Source: Brevibacillus agri (lineage in GTDB: Bacteria > Bacillota > Bacilli > Brevibacillales > Brevibacillaceae). Taken from it: DNA of 64,000 bases. The DNA lies in contig NZ_CP026363.1 of assembly GCF_004117055.1 (NCBI RefSeq), positions 1,341,001 to 1,405,000 of the forward strand, in the 5' to 3' direction. A program made the translations under genes and the position numbers. Positions 9,801 through 16,772 of this stretch are shown one piece after another; the first letter of the stretch is position 1, and each line of letters begins with the position of its first letter. The notes beneath the pieces were generated by a model that had not been told where the DNA came from, did not search any database, and saw nothing but the letters and a program-made list of their open reading frames with translations.

Positions 9801-10082
9801 TTTGTCACCCTCGTGCTCGTGCCGGGCATGCAGCACGCAGCCCAATGGCGCGAGAACGTCCAGTCGGATTTGTCGCTGCCCGTGCTCGTGCGACGCCTTC
9901 GCGACTGGCAGGACAACGAGCGGATTCGCCGTCGCGACTTGAGGGAAGTAAAGCGCAGACAAAAGCAGCTCGCAAACGAGCTGCGCAAGGAACAGCAGGA
10001 CAGCTCCGCCAATTCGAAAAAAGCTTTGTCGCAGGAGGACTTTTTGCCGCTCCCGACAGGCACAGACGACGCCAAGCCGTAA
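6828..10082 (+). CDS. RND-family efflux pump (AcrB/SwrC-like)
   Basis: A 1084-residue RND permease with the expected internal duplication: a first helix, a large extracytoplasmic loop containing INLIAPGLTADQVEASVTRK near residue 45, a central helix bundle, then a second helix, loop and bundle. The closest known counterpart in bacilli is SwrC/YerP, which exports surfactin and other amphiphiles. Here the substrate is unknown. Translational coupling to the adaptor gene (ATG inside the upstream reading frame) supports a single pump complex. The C-terminal tail of about 60 residues is highly charged (RRRDLREVKRRQKQL) and cytoplasmic. Confidence 0.9.
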   Translation: MNNKAFLSIAPALARLIAVLLCLFAISALFRMDVQTFSDRGLPEYNINLIAPGLTADQVEASVTRKVEEAVRAMGSAVMISTDSRPGAGTITVQTAENLGSDYKERLEQKLSQVAKTLPVQEYSISQEKLGDSLVGFYLLHGSDVQTLSNVARYTVYEKLIQTPGVARVEVDGQPVREQIEVVFRPSMLLVYGLTPGDVLNQLPSDVIGEEIGTVGKTADRTAFTWTSQTEGPQGLGKQLIATGKGYVPLSLLADIRDTRGSKGEEVSVYRGSPAVGISVYAAEVGQIPSIRKEIANMVAELNEEAAGKYELDLFEDHALPISAATGQLALLAGLAALLCALFLFASLKRTGPAVLSLLAVFMAAGGVLGGMWLFGLKLTFFTLGPLLVFTIVYLIAGVAFFSRLDRLGAYSFSGSLKTAWTVMKPLLLALVVMAAAWFTVVMTDMLKAEDKVVLFDAWPVLVLGAASLALVYGWVVPVLAGTWLTARETPADESSPRAPGRLTRTLVARWERLVQQGYLPFGLTLVSSVVFVLFLQSFVLVEPFRDVKPNGKTLSLPMVQESSVDDAIKAAQTAEERLRGLAEVADLYTVASRERLTMHLKLTDKADWTRSVLDLEKELDKRLRDIPQTDPFALVVNEEQKTRLEFTVKGPSQETANHIAKKILEYLQQMRWRDNDGREIVTDERIGPKPQTALIDIRPKAEMLARYHLSEEEIKRQLESYLGEKRAGSIHVNERNVSVVARFPDKWMDHPEQVKQILIRTQQGPVRLADLVDWSSGGQPQVYERQDGMYVVKVSSAIADPRWIDNLAYNLPLAMQEKINVPEGYTILNEDELKKLSEEQSDKKDWSGRFIVMIAMVAVVLMASLLLRRRTRDGWFALILLPVLSGGVTLGLLLLDHPMNVMGFYGIAAAAALLISLALLHLDELSAAHDEQPSIWEGVRVGAKRAWAAQAGVAAAVAIACLPVVGRWMAGGESFASFASSLLFGTVFASFVTLVLVPGMQHAAQWRENVQSDLSLPVLVRRLRDWQDNERIRRRDLREVKRRQKQLANELRKEQQDSSANSKKALSQEDFLPLPTGTDDAKP

Positions 10083-10099
10083 CGGCTGGCGTCTTTTTC
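10068..10099 (+). terminator. Intrinsic terminator overlapping the RND stop codon
   Basis: An 11-base-pair stem (GACGCCA..GCCG with CGGCTGGCGTC, one bulged A) closes over the TAA stop and is followed by TTTTTCTT. Confidence 0.85.
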
Positions 10100-10251
10100 T
10101 TGACTGAAACAACCTTCCGCTGAAACGCGGTCGCTCAGCTTTGAGAAGGCGATGATAAAGGTTTTCTTATTTGTTCACAGGCTCGGCAAGGACTTTTGGC
10201 GCGATCTCGGGTAAGATGAGGGAAGAACGGAGTATGGGAGGGAACCCAGGC

Positions 10252-10758
10252 GTGCGCCGCTATCGAAAACTGTTGGATTACTTGCTGTTGACTGCGATTT
10301 TGGTGGGCTTGTTCCTGTCGTCCTCCCAGCCATACTACAAACAGGATTTGCGGGGAACCATATCCAAAGTCGTAGATGAAAAAAGCTGGAACGAACGGAT
10401 GGAAGGGATTACCATTCCGTATGCCGGACGCGAAATCAGCGTCGAGAACAAGGGAGCCGCAGGCTTTATCGAGTTTTTCCTCCGCAAAGGAACGCATTTT
10501 ACCGTGTTTGCCCTGCTGGCGTTCAGCTTTTACCGCGTGTTTTCCCACCGTCTTGCATTTGCTGTAGCATTGCCCTGGAGCGCCTTTTGCAGCTTGCTGG
10601 CGGCGGTTTTGGACGAGTGGCATCAGACGTTTACCCCGGATCGGACAGGAATGGTGAACGACGTTCTGTTGGATTTGTCGGGTTCTGTCACGATGTTGTT
10701 GATAATTCTTCTCAATTACATGTATTCACGAAGAGCATATCATTATAAGATGAAGTGA
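10252..10758 (+). CDS. VanZ-like membrane protein
   Basis: A 168-residue protein with four to five hydrophobic helices and the VanZ signature DEWHQTFTPDRTGMVNDVLL near residues 121-140, preceded by FLRKGTHFTVFALLAF. VanZ of enterococci gives low-level teicoplanin resistance, but most chromosomal homologues have no known role. The GTG start at 10252 is chosen because GGGAGGG lies about 10 bases upstream; an in-frame ATG at 10234 is possible. It stands alone between the RND operon and ackA. Confidence 0.85.
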   Translation: MRRYRKLLDYLLLTAILVGLFLSSSQPYYKQDLRGTISKVVDEKSWNERMEGITIPYAGREISVENKGAAGFIEFFLRKGTHFTVFALLAFSFYRVFSHRLAFAVALPWSAFCSLLAAVLDEWHQTFTPDRTGMVNDVLLDLSGSVTMLLIILLNYMYSRRAYHYKMK

Positions 10759-10809
10759 GCGACCGCCATCCTGACCGGGGCTGTTGCTTATTGAGAGATT
10801 AGGGAGTGG

Positions 10810-11937
10810 ATGAGATTCGTGTCAGACAAAAAGAACGTGCTCGTACTGAACTGCGGCAGTTCCTCGGTGAAGTACAAGCTTTATGAGATGCCGGGCAAAA
10901 CATTGCTCGCCCAAGATTATTTACAACAAATTCAACGCGACGAATACGAAGATACGATTCGTGGCGTGTTTGAAACATTAAAGCAATACCGCATTGACAT
11001 TATCTCGCACCGGGTCGTTCACGGCGGAGAAGCATTCAAACAGTCCGTCGTCATCGACGAACAGGTAAAAGCGGAGATTCGCAGCCTGTCCCGCTTTGCG
11101 CCGCTGCACAACCCGATCAACCTGACCGGGATCGAGATCGCGCAAAGCATCTATCCTGAACTGAAGCACGTGGCTGTTTTTGATACCGCGTTTCACCAAA
11201 CTATGCCGCCATCCTCTTACTTGTACGCGTTGCCATACGAGTATTACGAGCATTACGGCATCCGCAAGTACGGCTTCCACGGCACGTCCCACCGCTATGT
11301 GATGAGCCGGGCAGAGGAGATGTTGAACCGGCCGAAGGAGCAGCTCAGGCTTATCAGTTGCCACATCGGCAGCGGCGTCAGCATTACGGCGATTCGCTAC
11401 GGAGAATCGTTTGACACGTCGATGGGCATGACGCCGTTGGCGGGACTGTCGATGGGAACGCGCAGCGGCAACATCGACCCTGGCATCATTCCTTACATTG
11501 AAGAGATCGAAAAGACGGACACAGCGGGCGCGATTACGATTTTGAACAACAAGAGCGGACTGATGGGCGTCTCCGGCGTCTCCAACGATTTGCGCGACGT
11601 CATGGAAAAGGCGGCAGAAGGGCATTACCGCAGCCAGCTTGCCCTGGAATTGTTCACGACGATCCTGCATAAACATATCGGGCTGTATCTCGCACGACTA
11701 AATGGCGTCGACGGAATTATTTTTACGGCAGGTGTTGGAGAAAATAGTGCTACCGTCCGTGAAATGGTTTGCACCGGGCTGGAATTCGCCGGGGTCAACT
11801 TGGACCGCGAAGCGAACCGGGCAAGCAAAGGCGAAGCGTTTATCAGTACGGAATACTCTCCGGTAAAGGTCATGGTAATTCCTACCAACGAGGAGCTTGT
11901 AATGGCTACAGACGCCTACGAGCTGTCTTTTCAATAG
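10810..11937 (+). CDS. ackA: Acetate kinase
   Basis: A 375-residue ASKHA-fold kinase that converts acetyl phosphate and ADP to acetate and ATP. Visible motifs are VLNCGSSSVKYKLY (N-terminal phosphate site), HRVVHGGE, FDTAFHQTMP, RKYGFHGTSHRYV, and GLSMGTRSGNIDPG. It is about 20 residues shorter than typical AckA because the segment between residues 35 and 55 is reduced. No phosphotransacetylase gene is nearby. GGGAG lies only 3 bases before this ATG; a GTG at 10819 in the same frame has a spacing of 12, so the exact start is uncertain. Confidence 0.92.
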   Translation: MRFVSDKKNVLVLNCGSSSVKYKLYEMPGKTLLAQDYLQQIQRDEYEDTIRGVFETLKQYRIDIISHRVVHGGEAFKQSVVIDEQVKAEIRSLSRFAPLHNPINLTGIEIAQSIYPELKHVAVFDTAFHQTMPPSSYLYALPYEYYEHYGIRKYGFHGTSHRYVMSRAEEMLNRPKEQLRLISCHIGSGVSITAIRYGESFDTSMGMTPLAGLSMGTRSGNIDPGIIPYIEEIEKTDTAGAITILNNKSGLMGVSGVSNDLRDVMEKAAEGHYRSQLALELFTTILHKHIGLYLARLNGVDGIIFTAGVGENSATVREMVCTGLEFAGVNLDREANRASKGEAFISTEYSPVKVMVIPTNEELVMATDAYELSFQ

Positions 11938-12065
11938 CTTGAAGTGCGTCACCTAGAAAGAATAGGCTTTTCAGTATTGGAATTTCTCTGCTATACTAGG
12001 AGAATGAGGCTTCTGGTTTGAGGTTCTCACCATTTTTCTGAAATAATAAAAGGAGTGCAAACTGG

Positions 12066-12479
12066 ATGGCAGTACAAGTGGGAAGCATCATCGAAGGAAA
12101 AGTGACAGCGATTAAACCGTTTGGGATGTTCGTAGCAGTCAGCGAAACCGAGCAGGGGCTGGTCCACATTTCCCAAGTAGCAAACGGTTTTGTAAAGGAT
12201 ATCAACGATCACTTTACCGTGGGGGCACAAGTAAAGGTCAAAGTTCTCTCCATTGATGATGCAGGTAAAATCTCGCTTTCGGTTCGCGCCGCACTCCCAG
12301 CGCCTGAGCGTCCGGAGCGCGAAGAGCGCCGTGGTGGTGGTTATCGTGGAGGCGACCGCGGAGGAAATACAAAACGCGATAGCGCTGCTTCCTTCGAGGA
12401 CAAATTGAAAAAATGGTTGAAGCACAGCGAAGAGAACCTTGCGACGATCAACAAAAAGAACGCAAAACGTGGCTATTAA
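12066..12479 (+). CDS. S1-domain RNA-binding protein (YugI/general stress protein 13 type)
   Basis: A 137-residue protein with one S1 domain at residues 4-77 (GSIIEGKVTAIKPFGMFVAV, GLVHISQVANGFVKDI, VKVLSIDDAGKISLSV), then an Arg/Gly-rich linker (RREERRGGGYRGGDRGGN-like) and a basic C-terminus. The layout matches the small S1 proteins of bacilli that associate with ribosomes or RNA. It has an AAAGGAG site and a plausible -10 (TATACT) about 75 bases upstream. Monocistronic, ended by two hairpins. Confidence 0.88.
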   Translation: MAVQVGSIIEGKVTAIKPFGMFVAVSETEQGLVHISQVANGFVKDINDHFTVGAQVKVKVLSIDDAGKISLSVRAALPAPERPEREERRGGGYRGGDRGGNTKRDSAASFEDKLKKWLKHSEENLATINKKNAKRGY

Positions 12480-12501
12480 AGCCTTGTGATAACGGAAGAA
12501 G

Positions 12502-12525
12502 GACGGGATATCCCGTCTTTTTTTT
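12502..12525 (+). terminator. Intrinsic terminator of the S1-domain gene
   Basis: The perfect palindrome GACGGGATATCCCGTC is followed by eight or more T residues. Confidence 0.85.
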
Positions 12526-12541
12526 ACGCTTGGAAGCTAAG

Positions 12542-12569
12542 AAAAGGCAGGGGAATCCCCTGCCTTTTT
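12542..12569. terminator. Second, bidirectional hairpin terminator
   Basis: Perfect arms AAAAGGCAGGGG and CCCCTGCCTTTTT with an AAT loop can stop transcription in both directions. Confidence 0.75.
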
Positions 12570-12698
12570 GCGTGCGCTAATAGATTAATTCCCGAGTTCT
12601 GGCTTTACCTTGTTCTTCTTGGGTTTACAAAAAAACGACACAGTGGAAAGACACGATGTCCGGTGGTACAAAAGTCGGCCCTTGTTTAAGGCTTAATT
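12570..12698. other. Intergenic DNA without a recognisable gene
   Basis: About 130 bases of DNA between the double terminator and the long inverted repeat. Open frames exist but have no ribosome site and no family resemblance. Confidence 0.5.
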
Positions 12699-12764
12699 GC
12701 AAAATAGACAAAATGACCGCCTTGGCTTGTCAAAGCTCAAAGGCGGTCATTCTGTCTATTTTGC
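12699..12764. repeat. Long near-perfect inverted repeat (25-base arms)
   Basis: Arms 12699-12723 and 12740-12764 match at 24 of 25 positions around a 16-base loop. The repeat begins two bases beyond the stop of the small anchored-protein gene on the minus strand. It could be that gene's terminator, since the distal arm ends in T-rich sequence, but the arms are longer than usual, so a mobile miniature element is an alternative. No flanking duplication is evident. Confidence 0.75.
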
Positions 12765-12765
12765 A

Positions 12766-13188
12766 CTATTCCTTTATCCGTTCCTCAGTGACTTTTCCGT
12801 CACCGATGCTAAATTGGCCAATAACAGTCTTTCCATCAACGTCATACAGAGGGATGTGGCGACTTCCCTTCGCATTAAGCTGTTTGGTCAAGGCTACTGC
12901 TTCACTCGGATTCTTGGGCTTCACCCCTCTTAAATCCTCAGAGCGAACGTATCCAAGAGTCCCGTCCACGCCATATGCCTTAATTAAATCCGGCTCTGCC
13001 CCTAGGGAAGTGACATTTAATGCAGAACCATAAGTTTGTCCTTGCTCGTTTATTGGGAACTCTGGAACAGGTGTAGGGTCTTTATCAAGTCCTAATGCAA
13101 TGCCAGAACCAAAAGATCCTATTACAATCCCGGTTAACAAAGTAGCATAGACAATTACAGTTCGTACACCAAGTCGCTTAATTTGCAT
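12766..13188 (-). CDS. Small membrane-anchored or exported protein, unknown family
   Basis: A 140-residue product beginning MQIKRLGVRTVIVYATLLTG: a basic N-terminus and one hydrophobic segment (about 9-33), then a soluble external domain containing EFPINEQGQTYGSAL, YVRSEDLRGVKP and IPLYDVDGKTVIGQFSIGDG. The last part looks like a beta-rich interaction module. The start at 13188 has a strong AGGAGG site 8 bases upstream. It follows the secreted-protein gene by 12 bases, so the two probably form one operon. I do not recognise the function. Confidence 0.7.
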   Translation of the reverse strand: MQIKRLGVRTVIVYATLLTGIVIGSFGSGIALGLDKDPTPVPEFPINEQGQTYGSALNVTSLGAEPDLIKAYGVDGTLGYVRSEDLRGVKPKNPSEAVALTKQLNAKGSRHIPLYDVDGKTVIGQFSIGDGKVTEERIKE

Positions 13189-13200
13189 TGGGTTCACCTC

Positions 13201-13602
13201 CTAAAAGTTGATATTTGGAGTAACGTTTGTGAGATAGGTTCGATAGCCGCTACCATCAAAAACTTCAGTTGCACCTCGGCTGTTATAGATACCTGAGCCG
13301 CAGTTGCCATACGTTCCAACCCTCATGGAGGCTGTTGCAGAAGAGTTGTAAGTCATTTCTGAAGCTTTACACAAAGCATCTCCTTTAAACAGCCTTGGAC
13401 CTGCACTCATATATCCCACTGGTATTTTACCCGAATTTTGACTTCCAATCTCTGCTGTATAATACACGTTGTCACCAGTTTTTTCAACAGTTGCCTGATT
13501 GTAGTATGAATAGCCACCAATTGGACCAAAGTTGTACACTCGGCTTTCTGCAGCAGATGCATAAACTGCCGTTGCACTTACTCCAATAAGTAAGCCTACC
13601 AT
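13201..13602 (-). CDS. Small secreted protein, unknown family; start codon doubtful
   Basis: From the only ATG (13602) the product is 133 residues, with a hydrophobic stretch and a likely signal-peptidase site after YASA, then a mature domain rich in Gly, Ser, Tyr and Asn with two Cys (CKASEM, GNCGSG). This ATG has no good ribosome site. A strong GGGAGG lies at 13652-13657, and the in-frame codons after it encode VSKRYSKVVTQSF, a classical basic signal-peptide n-region that would join the hydrophobic core, but no ATG, GTG or TTG is present there. Either a start codon was lost or initiation is unusual. Confidence 0.6.
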   Translation of the reverse strand: MVGLLIGVSATAVYASAAESRVYNFGPIGGYSYYNQATVEKTGDNVYYTAEIGSQNSGKIPVGYMSAGPRLFKGDALCKASEMTYNSSATASMRVGTYGNCGSGIYNSRGATEVFDGSGYRTYLTNVTPNINF

Positions 13603-13720
13603 AAATGACTGGGTGACAACCTTACTATATCTTTTACTTACTAGAAATCGCCTCCCTTCTTAACTTGTTTATACTATACAAAAAGCTTTTTGTATAAAGA
13701 TGTAAAATTTATAAATGTTT

Positions 13721-15063
13721 GATTCATCACCATAACCCGTGCTAGACATTGAAAAAACGTAGATGTTCCTCTATCGTGAAAGTTGTCCTGACCATCACAA
13801 GATAGGAGGAAATCTACGTTGTCTAACCAGTTTACCACAGACTTAATCGGCCTTCCATCGTTTCAACTTTCCCATTGGGACAAAACGACTGAAACCGATT
13901 GGGTAGTGACTCTCACTCCCAATCCAGCCTCTCATCTGTGTCCTCTCTGCCTGAAAGAGAGCACCAATCATGCTCGCCCAGGGTACCGTCTTCTTCGTCA
14001 CCGCTTTATTTCTTCATGGGGTACTGTCTGGGTACGTGTTCCTGTATATCGACAACGTTGCCACGATTGCCAGATCACCTGGACTCTCGAATGGGATGGA
14101 ATTCCCTATCGAGGAACGGCTACTTTTGCGTTTCGTCAAATGGCCGTTGAGTTGTGTCAGAAGAGGGATTTGCTTAGCGTTTCCAAACAACTCGGAATCT
14201 GCTATACGACATTGGAACGGTGGTATTACGAACTGGCTCCTCAGCTTCTCGCTAAGCCCCAAGATCATCTTACGCCTACTATGGTCTGTCTGGACGAGTT
14301 TGCTCTCCAAAAAGGACACAAGTACGGTGTCAACCTCATGGATGCACAAAGCGGGCATATCTGGCAGGTTACAGAAGGGCGTTCACGTGAGCAGGTTCGT
14401 CAGGCTCTCATGAACTGGCCCTTTGCTACGCCTCCACAGGTTGTTGTGACAGACTTGGCTCCTGGAATGGCTGAGACGGTTCGCGGTGTTTGGAAGGATG
14501 CCACGGTAGTAGCGGACAAGTTCCACGTCATTCAGCTCTTCTCCAAATCGTTAGAAGCTGCTCGTAAACGTACCCGTTCGCGGGGAACTCATCGCCGGGG
14601 TAGACATGAACAACGTCTGCTCCACACATCTCCTGATAAACTGAAACCTGAGGAACAGGAGGAATTGAAAGCCTGGTTCGCTCAAGATCCCCATTTGGAA
14701 CGCCTTACAACGCTCTTCAGCACATGAGAACGGTATATGCAGCTCAGACAGAAGAGTCGGGAAAAGAAGCACTCCAACAATGGATAACCGAGCACCTCAC
14801 ATCTCCCACCTCTGCCGTCCGTTCGATTGCAAAAACAATCGTTCAATGGCGACAGTCGGTTCAGAATTATTTTTCGTTTCGAGTTACAAATGCTCCGATT
14901 GAAGGGACACACAACAAAGTGAAAGTCATCAAGCGACGAGCCTATGGGTATCGCAACATCGAGCGGTTCAAGATTCGAATTCGGCTGGAGTGTAAACCAG
15001 CCATATAAAAAAGTGAAAAACTACGCTAGAGGAAGATCAAGCACGTTTAATGGTGAAGAGCTA
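13721..15063 (+). mobile_element. ISL3-family insertion sequence, copy 1 (about 1.34 kb, inactive)
   Basis: The boundaries were set by comparison with a second copy at 53121-54463: the two share sequence exactly from GATTCATCACC at the left to GGTGAAGAGCTA at the right and differ outside. The ends form imperfect inverted repeats of about 23 bases (CACCATAACCCGTGCTAGA against CACCATTAAACGTGCTTGA). I do not see a clear 8-base target duplication. It sits upstream of the small secreted-protein gene and may have displaced its promoter. Confidence 0.8.
13819..15008 (+). pseudogene. ISL3 transposase, frameshifted by a one-base deletion
   Basis: A TTG start follows AGGAGGAAATC. The N-terminus holds the ISL3 zinc finger (CPLC near residue 40 and CHDC near 82), then the DDE domain with VCLDEFALQKG and VVTDLAPGMAE. 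Near 14705-14707 the second copy and the downstream frame imply CTTTAC where this copy has CTTAC. The shift gives a stop at 14725-14727, after 302 codons. The remaining 94 codons, including the catalytic Glu in NAPIEGTHNKVKVIKRRAYG, continue in the other frame to 15008. With one base restored the gene would encode 396 residues. Confidence 0.88.
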
Positions 15064-15231
15064 TAAAATTGCATAAATAGAAAAAACAGGAAATGTAATA
15101 CGAGAAAAAAGGAAATACGTAGCAGGATTTGTTTGGCAGGTTGGACCATTTGGCAGCGGTTAAGCCAAGTGATGCCCCTGGCATAAACAAACTCCGCTGC
15201 CACACCAAGACGGACGGGAAGAAGATGGCTG

Positions 15232-15741
15232 TTATCCTTCTACATGGATGACAGCCATCTCTTCTTGTTGCCCGTTTTTATTAACAACCTGATTAGACGA
15301 GCTTTCAGGCTTGGGAGCAGTCGCTAACGCCATCATGGGGCGTTCGTTCCACCCCCTTCCCCTCCCGCTGCCAATACTCCATCCCCCAAGCATCTCCTTG
15401 ACGGCAAAGCCCAGTTCGGCAAGCTTGGCGCACGCTTTCGCTGCACCGTTGCAGGCCGGGCCCCAGCAGTAGACGACGAGCAGCTTGGAACGGTCCAGGA
15501 AAGCGGTCGTCTCTGCTGAGATCAGCGGGTGGGGCAGCGAAAAGGCGCCAGAAACGTGGCACTCTCGATACGCCTTTTCGCTGCGGGCGTCGAGAATGAC
15601 AAAATCGGCTACGCCGTTTTGCAGGTCGTGCGCAACGTTGGACACATCTGTTTCCAGAGCGAGCTTGGCGAGAAAATGACGCTGCGCTTGCGCCAGGGGA
15701 GCGGCTGGGGTTTGCAATACGCTTGAGATTCGCATGGACAT
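15232..15741 (-). CDS. Rhodanese-like sulfurtransferase with a shifted C-terminus
   Basis: A single rhodanese domain: ILDARSEKAYRECHVSGAFSLPH near residues 49-71 and the active-site loop VVYCWGPACNGA with catalytic Cys92. The protein as read is 169 residues, but from about residue 118 it departs from the family pattern. If the G-run at 15383-15387 had six G instead of five, the family ending GGMEYWQREGKGVE would be restored and the protein would stop at 15305 with 145 residues. This is a strong sign of a one-base deletion or a sequencing error. It is divergent from a LysR gene, with a good AAGGAGGA site. Confidence 0.85.
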   Translation of the reverse strand: MSMRISSVLQTPAAPLAQAQRHFLAKLALETDVSNVAHDLQNGVADFVILDARSEKAYRECHVSGAFSLPHPLISAETTAFLDRSKLLVVYCWGPACNGAAKACAKLAELGFAVKEMLGGWSIGSGRGRGWNERPMMALATAPKPESSSNQVVNKNGQQEEMAVIHVEG

Positions 15742-15758
15742 GTGACATCCTCCTTGGC

Positions 15759-15773
15759 TTGAGATGATCTCAA
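15759..15773. promoter_or_regulatory. Perfect 15-base palindrome between rhodanese and LysR genes
   Basis: TTGAGATGATCTCAA reads the same on both strands around a central G. It lies 18 bases upstream of the rhodanese start, next to its ribosome site, in a divergent regulator/target spacer. An operator role is plausible but not shown. Confidence 0.4.
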
Positions 15774-15878
15774 CTTCAACTTCGACTTCAGCTTAGCATT
15801 GATCGAATCATCACCATTATCTATACTATTCCATAAACATCATCATCCATTTCTATAGATGAACAGGAGGGAGCCGCC

Positions 15879-16772
15879 ATGGAGCTGGTGTATCTGCATA
15901 CGTTTCGCGAGGTGGCCAGATGGGGCAGCTTTACCAGGGCGGCAGAGGAGCTTGGCTATGCGCAGCCGACGGTGACCGCCCAGATGCAAAAACTGGAGCA
16001 GTCGTACGGGGTGCCGCTGTTCGAGCGCTATGGGCGCAAACTGCGGCTGACCCAGGCTGGAGAAGCACTTTTGCCGTATGCGAGGGAAATGATTCGGCTA
16101 TATGGGGAATCTAAGGAGGTCGTGAACCGCCAGGAGAGCGGTCCGCTGACGATTGGCACGATTGACACGCTGGCGGCTTTCTTTTTGCCGCCGTATTTGC
16201 AGAGCTTTCGCGAGCATTATCCCAAAGTGGATCTCGTGTTGCGCACGGCCGGCGAGGAAGCGATTTTGCAGCAGCTTCACGAAGGATATCTGGACCTCGG
16301 GATCATTTTTGATCGCCGCTGTACCGACAGAGAGCTTGTCGCCGAGACCATTGCCCAGGAGGAACTTGTGATCGTCATGCCTCCCGAGCATCGGCTGGCG
16401 GGCTTGCCTACGCTCACCGCCCGCGATCTGGAAAACGAATCGTTCATTCTCACAGAGGAAGGCTGCACGTACCGGGGAATGCTGATTGACGTGTTGAACG
16501 AACAAGGCATTGCTCATCGGATCGCGTGCCAGTTCAGCAACCCGGAAGCGATCAAGCAGTGCGTGCGCTGCGGGTTGGGAGTAGCGCTCTTGCCGTCCAT
16601 GGCTGTGCGCAGAGAGCAGGCGGAGGGGGTGCTTGCTGCCGTGCCTTTTCAAAACGACAAGCCTCCGTTTTTCATCCAGTTGGTCTACCACCAAAAGAAG
16701 TGGCTGTCCCCGTCGATGCAGTTTCTTGTAGAAAAATGGACGTCAAAAAGAGCGAAGAGAGAGGAATCGTGA
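15879..16772 (+). CDS. LysR-family transcriptional regulator
   Basis: A 297-residue regulator with the winged helix-turn-helix at residues 1-60 (MELVYLHTFREVARWGSFTRAAEELGY, AQPTVTAQMQKLEQSYGVPL) and an effector domain after residue 88. The start has AGGAGGGAGC 8 bases upstream. It is divergent from the rhodanese gene and overlaps the following hydrolase start by 3 bases, so it may control either neighbour. Effector unknown. Confidence 0.93.
   Translation: MELVYLHTFREVARWGSFTRAAEELGYAQPTVTAQMQKLEQSYGVPLFERYGRKLRLTQAGEALLPYAREMIRLYGESKEVVNRQESGPLTIGTIDTLAAFFLPPYLQSFREHYPKVDLVLRTAGEEAILQQLHEGYLDLGIIFDRRCTDRELVAETIAQEELVIVMPPEHRLAGLPTLTARDLENESFILTEEGCTYRGMLIDVLNEQGIAHRIACQFSNPEAIKQCVRCGLGVALLPSMAVRREQAEGVLAAVPFQNDKPPFFIQLVYHQKKWLSPSMQFLVEKWTSKRAKREES

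Noticed and set aside
12486-12689. A 67-codon open frame after the S1-domain gene
   Set aside because: It runs through two terminator hairpins, has no ribosome site and no family resemblance.
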